Below, piece by piece: positions 38,408-47,600 of a DNA stretch of 54,881 nucleotides (position 1 is its first letter; each line of letters starts with the position of its first letter). The notes under the pieces are model-generated. The model did no database searches. It was not told the DNA's origin and saw only the letters and a program-made list of their open reading frames with translations. Source of the DNA: Sanchytrium tribonematis (taxonomy: Eukaryota; Sanchytriomycota; Sanchytriomycetes; Sanchytriales; Sanchytriaceae); the NCBI GenBank assembly GCA_018985235.1, contig JADGIG010000010.1, positions 1 through 54,881 on the forward strand. The letters are read 5' to 3'. A program made the position numbers and the translations under genes.

Positions 38408-39559
38408 TTACTGTTTTGTGGCAATAATAAATAATAATAAAGTCAAGTGAGAGTAAAGTAGCAAAGAGGATGATTGCTGGTTACTTGGAAATACGTTCCA
38501 ACAATATTCAATCGTAAAAAACAATACCATTCGAATAAATAGATTTCCATATTTTTTGTTTGTGAAGCTGCAATTCCACAGAAGGTAAGGTATAGTGTGA
38601 TAGTACCACGAATAAAATTGAAAATGTAATGATCTTGCGAATAAAATACCAACAAAATTGCTTGAAAATAACGCAAATATTATTTCGTCAGCAGTGGGAA
38701 TACTTTGACCATTAGACCCATGAAACCCGCGCTTGAAAGTGTTCCATATTCCTCCTGACGATTTACACCAAATCTGTACGAATATTAGTAAAATAGTTAA
38801 ATGGCCTAAAAGTAGTGTTCGACTAAATTCTTTGGACGCAAACACATCTTCATTCACAATTTTCCAATTAACAGACCAGATATATTCGAATTGCCTTTGA
38901 AAGTCAAATGCTTTGGTAAAGTATGATTTGGGATATGTTAGAATAAAAGGTGCGGCCAAAAATAATTGGATTCCAATCATTCTGATTATGTGTCTAAATG
39001 TCAAAAAGGCTCCCTCGCATTTCCAAAGAATCAAAGCAAATCCTGGGAAATAAAGCAAAACATTCATCTTAATTGACAATGCCAAAGAGAACAAAATCGT
39101 GCTCATATTATATTTGCTTTTAAGAAGACAAAGTATCGAAGCATATAGAAAAAGCATAGCCACTGGATCATTAAAGCATCTGAGTACATATATTGAGTGA
39201 ATTCTTTTCGATAAACTAAAAAGGATGATAGGAACCTTACTGCTAGAGTGCTCGTAGATTTTCAAGACTAGAATCAGATTCAAAATATAAATACCAGCGA
39301 ATCCAATTTGTACTAATATTTTTGAGAGTCCTGCAACATAAAAAATTCCAAAGGAATAAAGAAAACCTGCGGGGTAGACCAATGGTCCAGAATCTCCATA
39401 TATCTTTGAATATTCTCTTTCTCCATTCCATACTTTTTCGACCTGTTGCATATAGGTGCTGAAATCAATTTCGGTGTATGGAACCCGGTATATGATTGCC
39501 AAGTTGAATAGCAGCTCAAATATAATTAAAATAGCGATTCGATGTCTTTTCGAATTCAT
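38408..39559 (-). CDS. ALG3: ALG3, Dol-P-Man:Man5GlcNAc2-PP-dolichol alpha-1,3-mannosyltransferase
   Basis: 383-residue single-exon multipass ER protein that adds the first luminal mannose of the N-glycan precursor using dolichyl-phosphate-mannose. Diagnostic blocks: VPYTEIDFSTYMQQVE near residue 25 (family TEIDW.AYM.EV), YGDSGPLVYPAGFLY (family GDTGPLVYPAGF), FNDPVAMLFLYAS, and FDFQRQFEYIWSVNWKIVNE (family FDRQFLF.WTVNWRF). About ten hydrophobic helices, slightly shorter than animal ALG3 (438 residues). The ATG at 39557-39559 is preceded by a GTGAAACA leader on its strand. Confidence 0.93.
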   Translation of the reverse strand: MNSKRHRIAILIIFELLFNLAIIYRVPYTEIDFSTYMQQVEKVWNGEREYSKIYGDSGPLVYPAGFLYSFGIFYVAGLSKILVQIGFAGIYILNLILVLKIYEHSSSKVPIILFSLSKRIHSIYVLRCFNDPVAMLFLYASILCLLKSKYNMSTILFSLALSIKMNVLLYFPGFALILWKCEGAFLTFRHIIRMIGIQLFLAAPFILTYPKSYFTKAFDFQRQFEYIWSVNWKIVNEDVFASKEFSRTLLLGHLTILLIFVQIWCKSSGGIWNTFKRGFHGSNGQSIPTADEIIFALFSSNFVGILFARSLHFQFYSWYYHTIPYLLWNCSFTNKKYGNLFIRMVLFFTIEYCWNVFPSNQQSSSLLLYSHLTLLLFIIATKQ

Positions 39560-39846
39560 TGTTTCACAATGTCTGCAAATAATTTATATCATTTTGATTC
39601 GCTTCCAGGATTCAACCGCCAATGAATGCACATGGAAATTGTCTCTTGGTTTGTATGTAGAAATTTTACAGCCAATGATAAACGTGCAAGATTTTTATTT
39701 ATCATCAAACTATTTGGGAAGAAGAAACACTTTTGTATTTAGTCCGCCAATCCACAGGCTGTTTGGAGACTTTACACTGAATAAATTTACAGAATTTTAT
39801 TGTTCATGATACTTTGTTTAAAGTAAGACACAATTCCATTCAAATT
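39560..39846. other. intergenic region with a doubtful small plus-strand open frame
   Basis: 287 bp. On the plus strand an ATG at 39569, 9 bp from the ALG3 ATG, reads MSANNLYHFDSLPGFNRQ then TGA, followed at once by an in-frame ATG (39624). A GT...AG of exactly 19 nt (39653-39671) would extend that second frame to 39809 (54 residues), but it lacks the A at intron position 14 that all confident introns share. I recognise no domain in the product, so I do not call a gene. Confidence 0.3.
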
Positions 39847-40167
39847 TTAAAGACCTTCAGAATTATTTGTAAGATTTTGATCAAATAAAATTTCACCCAT
39901 TATTCCCATTTTCCTGAGGCTTACGACCAGTGCCATCACAAAAGGGTCCTTAAAATTGCTAATGCTTTTGTCAAGAAACAGTTTTTCAACTTCAACTTTA
40001 CCAAGAATAATGCCGGTGGCAAGGATATTGAATTCAAAAGGACTAATTACAAGATTGTAATTTTTTACTAATTCAGTATGGCAAAATGAGACATACAATT
40101 CAGAAAAAGATTTTCGCATCAAGGAGACTTCCCACCCTGACTTTAGATGCTTAATTGCGACATACAT
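39847..40167 (-). CDS. hypothetical protein
   Basis: 106 residues from the ATG at 40165-40167 (MYVAIKHLKSGWEVSL). A TATA-like stretch (TTATATATAATTTG on its strand, about 40176-40190) lies just upstream. The composition is normal for a folded soluble alpha/beta protein, with a conserved-looking core (NLVISPFEFNILATGIILG, KDPFVMALVVSLRKMGI) but no signal peptide, membrane helix, or motif that I recognise. It diverges from PAF1, with a 218-bp gap. Confidence 0.5.
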   Translation of the reverse strand: MYVAIKHLKSGWEVSLMRKSFSELYVSFCHTELVKNYNLVISPFEFNILATGIILGKVEVEKLFLDKSISNFKDPFVMALVVSLRKMGIMGEILFDQNLTNNSEGL

Positions 40168-40385
40168 ATACAAATTATATATAATCTAGAGATTTGGGTG
40201 ATCTTGATCAATATTCTCTTGTATTTAATATCCAAGGAGGAATCCCTCAAACAATTGACTCATTGCAATGGTAAGTTAATTTGGCAGATGCTTAACCACG
40301 ACGGTCTTCTGAATTTGATGACAGCAATGTGGCAACTGACAATATATACTAACGTAGAGCTCGAAATCACTTGACAAATCATACA

Positions 40386-41378
40386 ATGAAAATTTGAGAC
40401 TCCGAAATGACGTGCCACTACCACCCGACGGATTTCTTATTGAAGACCTTTCGGAATGGTATGATGTTGAAATCAAAGAAAGACTGGTTACTAAATCTTC
40501 AATAACTGCAGGAGATGCTTTTACAATTGGAGCTTTGATTGAAGAGCCTATTAACCTCTTTAAATTGGGAATAGCTGGGGATTTTAATGAAATGCCACCT
40601 AATCAAGTAGATATACCCGAAACCGACGCAATATTCTTTCATAACAAAAGCAATCGATTTGTCGAACGGAAGGAACAAGATGTCAGTTGGATGCGGAAAT
40701 CGAATCAGATTCAGGAATCTAGGGTCAACAGGGAGTCAATTTTAGACAAATTAGGTAAAGCCAAAAAAGAAGAGAAATTTGTGAAAGATATCAAAAGCGT
40801 TATAGCCTCGTCTTTTGAAGCTAAGGTGCCCTCCGTTCATCCTAAGACTAAGAAGAAAGCCAAAAGAGTCATTCCTTTGCATCCTTATTTCCAAAGTTTC
40901 GGACCAGAATACCAACAGTTTACGTTTCCAGATGGTGTTGATTTGGATGAAAATGAGGAGGAGCGACACTTGAACACTGTTATATTGAAACCCATCAAAG
41001 ATCATTATGGGCTTTTTAAATGTGGTCCAGAACACTCTGAAATAATGCTCAAGTGTAGAGAAGAGGATAGAGATCTTGCAAATGAAATTATTTATTCTAA
41101 GCACCGAGATTACCAATCGGACAAGACCGATTCGAACGAATCTAAATTTCTTAATATTGTTGTGCAAGATAAACATGCATATTATATACCTGTTCTGAAA
41201 AGGAATACTATGAGAAAAACAAGAGTATTTTACTTTTACTTAGCGTTCGAGGCACGAGAATAAAATTGATAGAAAGATATTTGTTAAATTTGAGCATCCT
41301 ATAGGTGATGAAAAGCGCAACTCGCTGTTGGATTTAGGGATCAAAGAGCAAGATATCCGCAAATTTTCAATAAATTGA
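40386..41378 (+). CDS. PAF1: RNA polymerase II-associated factor PAF1
   Basis: Exon 1 runs to 41224 and exon 2 is 41244-41378, around the 19-nt intron 41225-41243 (GTATTTTACTTTTACTTAG, phase 0). PAF1 is the name subunit of the Paf1 elongation complex. Support: LRLRNDVPLPPDGF at the start (fungal and animal PAF1 open with FRNDLPP-like), VSWMRKSNQI (family SWLRKTEY), HPYFQSFGPEYQQFTFPDG, then GLFKCGPEHSEI and, after splicing, KTRRSRHENKIDRKIFVKFEHP. Total about 325 residues. The start is a problem: the ATG at 40386 reads MKI-TGA, one base out of frame with RLRND. One extra A in its AAAA run would give MKNLRLRND. A sequence error at a homopolymer is my preferred reading; a TTG start at 40394 is the alternative. 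Confidence 0.82.
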
Positions 41379-41408
41379 AAATGTCCGTTTGTATCACAAA
41401 CCCCGCTT

Positions 41409-42338
41409 ATGATCAAAACTTCTACGATCACCATCCCGGCTTTATTGGTGGGAAGTACGTTGGCTGGAAGCTATTTTAATCCTCAATTGAAACATTTTTA
41501 CTTGCTTAGCTACCAACATAAGGCATTGTATACGACCGGTGTAAATGATTTATTATTTGTTTCTTTTTACGTTTGCGTTTGGTTATTGGTAAGGCAAATG
41601 GTCATGCAGTACGTTCCTTGTCAATTCATATCTAAAGGCAACCGAAATAGATTCAAGGAACAAGTTTATGCGTTTTTGATGTACTCTTTCAGCTTTGGCT
41701 TTGGAATGTATTGCGCATGGAATAGCAAATGGTTTAATAACTACTCTCATTTCTTCATTAAATATCCACATCGCTATGTATCTGGAGCACTAAAAACATA
41801 TTATTTGTTAAATATGTCGTTATGGATTCATATGATCTTTGTATTATTCATGGAGAAAAAAAGAAGTGATCATTACCAGATGTTGGGACACCATGTTGTC
41901 ACTGTTGCACTAATATTGACATCTTGGTATTTAAATTTGACCAGAGTTGGAAATTGTATATTTATTCTCTTTGATTCTGCTGATATATTATTAAGTTTGG
42001 CAAAGTGCCTAAATTATGCAAAATTAAGCAAATTATGTGACGGTGTATTTTTGATGTTTGTTGCTGTTTGGGCTTATACTCGACACTATGTGTTCTTATA
42101 CGTGATGTATGAAGCAATTCATTACCTTGACTATGAGCCATATAAATGGAACCCTTCAAAAGGAGAGTTTGGTAATGTTTATGTACATGCTGCTTTGGTT
42201 GGTTTGCTTTTGATTCTTCAAGTTCTTGCGCTCTACTGGTTTTGGCTTATTATAAAATTGCTCATAAAAGTTGCTAAAGGTGTCCATGCCAAAGATTCTA
42301 GAAGCGATGATGAAGATAGTGATAGCAAAGAAGATTAA
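41409..42338 (+). CDS. ceramide synthase (LAG1/TLC family)
   Basis: 309 residues from the ATG at 41409. Ceramide synthases acylate sphingoid bases in the ER. The Lag1 motif is clear: HHVVTVALILTSWYLNLTRVG followed by DSADILLSLAKCLNYAK (family HHIVTI.L...S...N..R.G....D.SD.FLE.AK..NY). Six hydrophobic helices and an acidic C-terminus (SRSDDEDSDSKED) match the family. An alternative N-terminus starts at ATG 41381 in another frame (MSVCITNPAYDQNFYDHHPG) and would fuse to NPQLKHFYLLSY if one T of the TTTT at about 41475 were absent; this longer form looks equally natural. No 19-nt intron fits. Confidence 0.87.
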   Translation: MIKTSTITIPALLVGSTLAGSYFNPQLKHFYLLSYQHKALYTTGVNDLLFVSFYVCVWLLVRQMVMQYVPCQFISKGNRNRFKEQVYAFLMYSFSFGFGMYCAWNSKWFNNYSHFFIKYPHRYVSGALKTYYLLNMSLWIHMIFVLFMEKKRSDHYQMLGHHVVTVALILTSWYLNLTRVGNCIFILFDSADILLSLAKCLNYAKLSKLCDGVFLMFVAVWAYTRHYVFLYVMYEAIHYLDYEPYKWNPSKGEFGNVYVHAALVGLLLILQVLALYWFWLIIKLLIKVAKGVHAKDSRSDDEDSDSKED

Positions 42339-42377
42339 ATGTAATAAACAGATCAGTTTGTTGGCACCTCTTTTTAT

Positions 42378-44142
42378 TTAAGAAATCAAAAACACAAATA
42401 GAACGATAAGCAGAAATGTAAATGGTGCAACAATAGCCTAAATAAATACGAAATACCAGCCAAACTGCGGCTACTAATAATTTAAAAATGATTTCCAAAG
42501 CTACGAAAATGACCAATGCAGTAAAAAAGAAATATAGAAACCCTACGATTGACCTTTTCGTCAAACTCTGATCGCCTTTCATCAAAGAGACCAAATCGGT
42601 TTCATTTACAGGCTCGTCTACAGCGAAAGGAGCCTTTCCCCAGTGCGTGGCTTTGTAAGCCCATGTAGCTAAAGCTGCTGTTGGTAGAAGGACTAAACTC
42701 AACAAAGTTAAGCTAGATCCTCCAGTCAATTTTTTATATAGATCGGTCACAAATGGCAAAACGACTTGGAAAGTCAAAATAGTCCACAGGATTTCAGTGA
42801 TTGCGTAAAAAGCCAATGTTGCCACTTTCACTCCTAGTACCAATATGTCGTCAAAGAAATTGAAAGACGCTTGTAAAAATCTTAATACAACACTAACAAG
42901 GAAAACAGATATTTTCTTGGTACCTTGTTGGACTGCAGTCAAAGCGCTTTTTAGGGCATCCTTTACAGCGTCCAAGCCAGTGTGATTGCTAGGTAAAGTA
43001 TCATCCAAAGTTTGCAAATGGTCGAAAATTTCACTGCTGCTTTCTCCCTCAAATTCCATAAGCTTTCCATTTTGAGCTACGACGTTCATCAGGTATTGGC
43101 CCTGAGGTGCTGGTGATTTGATTTGTTCTGCTTCTTTTGGGACTTGTCCATGTAGAACTTTTTCAATTGAATCAACTTTTTGGGCAAGATCTCCCTTTAA
43201 TTTGGTCAACTGCTCAATCGTTTTGGCTTCATTTGCTTTAATGTATTTTGGAGATTCGTCTCGGACGTTCAGTATGTTCTTTTCCAGCCATTGATGACTA
43301 CGCACAACATCTCCCCACGCAAAGAATGCCTTGACTGCATTAAACACCTTGACCAAAGTCAATCCAATTTGCTTCAATACCCATCCAACAGCTCGGAACG
43401 CATTTTTGATTCCGTTTAACAGAAATTCTTTGATTCCTTGCAGAGTTTTAACGACAACTTTAATAAATCCATTTTCACCATCTGCTTCCAAATGAGCTGA
43501 TTTTACATCAGCATCAAGAATATCATCCATATTTGTATTTCCTTTGTGCGTTGATTCCTTGAAGTTTTGCAAAGCAGTCAAGCTTCTAACTACCTGGTCT
43601 ATATTTTGGTTTTTGACACCTTGAATATCTGACAATTGCTCAGCATCAGTTCTTGAAACCCTAGTCAAAGCATCTTTGGTTGGGTCAACAATGTCTTCGT
43701 CATCCATCCAGACTGGAGCTACTTTGAACTTTGGGACGTATCCACTTTCATCAACAATAAATGACAAATCTGCATTTCCATTCTGTGCTGTCTCTACGAT
43801 GACACTATCGTACGGGCTCAATGTTGTTTGCTTTGGGTAACCTGTTGTACCATCCAAATACAAGATTTCTACCTGTTTGGATCCAGTATTGCTAAATTCC
43901 ACGGGCGCATCCCCCACAACATTTTCACCACTTTTTACCAACACACTCAATTTGTGCACCAATAATTCATCAAGATCTTTGTTGTAATCATTCATCAGAG
44001 TGTTACCGGTTGCGAATGTGTAATCAGCATCCTTAACGCAATACCCTCTCACAGAGTTGTACGAACTTCTACAACTAGCGCCTTTGTAAACAAAACCATC
44101 ATTTTCAGCAAATGGTGCAGCTAATACAATTGTTGCTAACAT
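42378..44142 (-). CDS. large secretory or membrane protein, unknown family
   Basis: Two exons, 44142-42457 and 42437-42378, around the 19-nt intron 42438-42456 (GTATTTCGTATTTATTTAG, phase 0); 581 residues. The start MLATIVLAAPFAENDGF is a signal peptide. Two cysteines (CRSSYNSVRGYC) follow, then ~200 residues of soluble, strand-rich sequence. An amphipathic segment (GIKNAFRAVGWVLKQIGL) leads into FFAWGDVVRSHQWLEKNIL and a coiled-coil-like stretch. The C-terminal 200 residues contain about five hydrophobic helices; splicing completes the last one (AIVAPFTFLLIVLFVFLIS). The W-D-V/I-x-R-T/S-H pattern after a helical hairpin recalls large uncharacterised fungal secreted proteins, but that is memory, not a search. 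Function unknown. Confidence 0.7.
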
Positions 44143-44443
44143 CTATAGTGAGGCGGGATCGTTAGCTTTTAAATCTAAAATTTGGCGAATATTATCCATG
44201 GATATGGGTAATATCACAACATTGCACCAATCAATAATTTCTCCTACTTGACTCAAAATTGCCAACTTGTGCATCGATCGCAAAATCTATTTAACAAAAG
44301 TGTGACAGTGTACATTAAATGCAGACAGAAAATTTGTACAACACATACTCAAATGCCTTGAAATTTGAAGCAATGTGGAAGTAAATGTACCGACTGGGCA
44401 ACAAATTGTAATTTGTTATTGACAATGTATTAAATTTATTTTC
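44143..44443. promoter_or_regulatory. upstream region of the large membrane protein: TATA-like box and CCAAT motif
   Basis: For the minus-strand gene at 42378-44142, TTTAAAAGC (minus strand; 44165-44173) sits about 25 bp before the ATG and CCAATCA (plus strand) at 44227-44233. The remaining sequence up to 44443 is AT-rich, with no gene that I can support; the AATAAA of the next gene (44437 region) closes it. Confidence 0.45.
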
Positions 44444-44596
44444 CTATGCAGTATCGTCATAATATTTTACAAATTCATCTTCAGCACTTGCAGTTGTGGT
44501 TGCTTGCGATTCGAAAATTGCTATAGTAGAGGGCCCATCATAGATATTCGGAACAGCAAATGCCACATATATGCAAATTGTTGGCCATACTTTCAT
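44444..44596 (-). CDS. 50-residue secreted peptide, unknown
   Basis: ATG at 44594-44596, TAG at 44444-44446. The N-terminus MKVWPTICIYVAFAVPN reads as a signal peptide, then an acidic, Thr/Ala-rich mature part ending DEFVKYYDDTA with no further cysteines. Support beyond length: a TATATATA stretch at about 44616-44625, 20-30 bp upstream of the ATG, and an AATAAA just after the stop (GGAAAATAAATT). Too short for family assignment. It lies between the large membrane protein promoter and the SKI3-like gene. Confidence 0.5.
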   Translation of the reverse strand: MKVWPTICIYVAFAVPNIYDGPSTIAIFESQATTTASAEDEFVKYYDDTA

Positions 44597-44661
44597 TTAA
44601 ATAAATGAGATGGCTGATATATATAGTATAACGTTTTGACGACGTCGCAAAAGGAGATGAT

Positions 44662-47600
44662 TTATTCGATGCTTTCCAATATCAGGTCATATCTGTGATG
44701 CCCATTTTGACTCTTGATAAATTCCACTGCCTTGCCCTCGTCTTTATCATACAATTGCGTGAAATACACCAGTTTTTCTAGAATTGACGAGTCTTCTTTA
44801 ATGTCGATTATTGAAGAGTTTATAATCTTTAGCAGCAAAGTTTTGTGTTGCGACTCAAGCATAGTATTATCTAATAGTGAGCTCGCTTTCTTACTATTTT
44901 TTTCAACAAATATATAGTGCCACACTTTCCAAACATCCAGGATATAATTACTAGGCATTTTTTCAATCAAAAATGTCGCTGATTTTTTGTAACCACTTTT
45001 CAGCAATAATCTATACAAGAGCAGGTATACTCTCCAATATCCATCGCCTCGTTTGATGATGCCTTGAAGTTGAGACAAAGCCTCACTAACAGATTTGCAA
45101 TCTATTATTTGATGCATGACTGACTTGCTCTTCGAATGAGTCAATTTATGAGGGTTCATGAAATTCCATCTTTGCAGCTCCACAGAACTCAAAATGCTCT
45201 TATTATAATCCACAACCTTAATATTATGAGATACGGATGAATTTTGGTAGTTCGACTCATTTTTCAGTCTTAATAAATCTGAAAAATGTTCTTGACTCGG
45301 AAACATGAAAATTCTTCTCTGCAAATGTATTTCTGCTTGTTTTGAATGTAAATTTACCAATTGCTTGTAATACAATAATTGTTCATGCATCAGTAGATCA
45401 CTCATTGGTATTAATGGTTGCTGCACAACAATATTAACAATATTCATTTCGAAGACAAATTTGGTACCTTTTAACAAGTTTAATGCTTCTTTGTATCTTT
45501 GAAGCTTAACCAAACATTTGAATACAAATAGTCGAAGATCATCAGTCCATTCCACGATTTGAAGAAATTTTTGCAACGACTCAAAAGCATTTATAGCATC
45601 TTTTTTATCTAAGTAGATCATAGTATTTAAAATTAAATCGACAGAATCCGAAGATTCTCTAGCCACAGCGCCTCCAACGGCAACATCATTTCGGTATCTC
45701 ATTTTTTCATACAGAGACTCTGATGGTATATCTGGAACACTCGAACCTCGTTCCAAAACGCAAAAACCCATATACGAAAATTCATCTAAAATGCCCGCAC
45801 TAATATATTGCCTGATGTAAAATTGAATATTGTCGCTAACGATGTTTGATTTAAATGACAACAGAATTAAGAGCCTTAGGCTTTTGTAGTCCAATTTTAA
45901 AGATAAAATATGAATTAATTGTATAATTGCCTTTGAATAATCATTGCAGAGATGGTTGATGAACGCTAAGTAGTATAAAGTCTGCACATTCTTTGGATTT
46001 ATATCTCTAGATTTTCTCAGAGCTTCCTTAGCAATATCTAGCTCGTTTTTTTGAAGATACAGAACTCCCAGATTAAGCCAAGCCTCGTCACTATTTTTAA
46101 GCTTGATTTCTGTAACAAAAGCATGCTGAGCGAGAGCAAGTCGCCGAGATACCACACAGTATTGACCAAAAGGTATCCACATTAAATTCGAAAGATTGCT
46201 TCTAAGCAACTCAAAAACCGTGTTATCGTCAAAAATCTCATACTTAAACAAAATCTTAAACGAAATCGCGGCATTGCAGAAATTTCGAGCATTCAAAGCG
46301 CATTTTAAAGCTATTAAACTTAGTAAAGCAGACTTTTCAGAAGGGACCTTCAGGGGGAATTTTAACAATGGACTATCAGATATATCAAGATAAATTTTCA
46401 TTAATCTGGAAATGGTAAATCTGTAAATGGATTCAGGAACTTTCAAAATGCATAAAATAGATGAGCTTAAATTGTCATACATTGATAAGGAATTAGACTT
46501 GATAGAGAAAAGTCTGTCTAAACATAATAACGCTTTAGTTGTACAGCCGCTGTTTAAATTGTGTATCAGCTGCATTCTTATGGCATTGCACCTTAGCGAA
46601 GAAACACTTTCTTGGAGTTCACTAATGTCCTCTATCAAGCATAAGCATTTATCAAAATCATGTATTTCCAAATATAATGCTGCAATCCTGATCTTCAAAT
46701 AGTCAGAAGGCGACAATTCTAACAAAGTATTGAAAGTGTTCAAGGCGGAGGAAAATTTACCTATGTTAAACAAGGATTCAGCCATATACTCGTAAATCAG
46801 AAGGTCTTTGGACATTCGTATACATGATTGACAAGCGTCAATACATTTATCATAGTCCTTGAGTTGGAAAAACAGCTTTGCCATTACCTCGTACGCCCAA
46901 AATGCAGAGGGATCTATTCTGGTAACTTTTTCGCTCGTTTGCAAAATATCTACCATATTTTGGTGAGAAATTTTAGCATTTAATGCTTCTTTGACATAAT
47001 GCTCAGCTGCAATTGGGTGCGAATCATCCAGACTCAAGGCTTTTTGATAACATTTTCTGGCCTTATTCATGTCATTGATTCTCGAAAAATAGAGCCCCAG
47101 GTATGCAAACGCGTCCGCATTTTCTTCAAAATTAATGACTCGAGTAAAATATGTATAAGATACCTCTAATTCATTTCTGAAAAGAGCGCATTTGCCACGA
47201 AGCATCAAAAATTTTGAACTATCTGGATTTAACTTTAAAGAGATAGATACATATTTATCAGCTTCATCAAAATCATTGGCATGAAAAGATAACTGAGATA
47301 AGCAATAGTAATAGTCAGCTTTATCTTCGTCATTAAGTTTTGCATTTTTTAAAGACTTGGTATATTCGCTTACTTTTTTGAAGTCTTGATTTTCGTTGGC
47401 AAGCAAACATTTAATCAATATAATTAAATTAGGCTCTATCTCCAAATCTGTAGCAAGATTTAATATATCGAGGGTGTTTGAATCCGAGTAGAGGAGTTTC
47501 CTTATTGAACCCAACGCCAAACATACCAAAAATTGCCTTTGCGCTGACAAATCTTCATCATAGGTAGCTTGAATACGGTCGATGAGTATTGACGTGATTT

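Noticed and set aside
39456-39809. 117-codon plus-strand frame over the ALG3 start
   Set aside because: GTG start, first third antisense to ALG3, no domain; kept only as a doubtful region.
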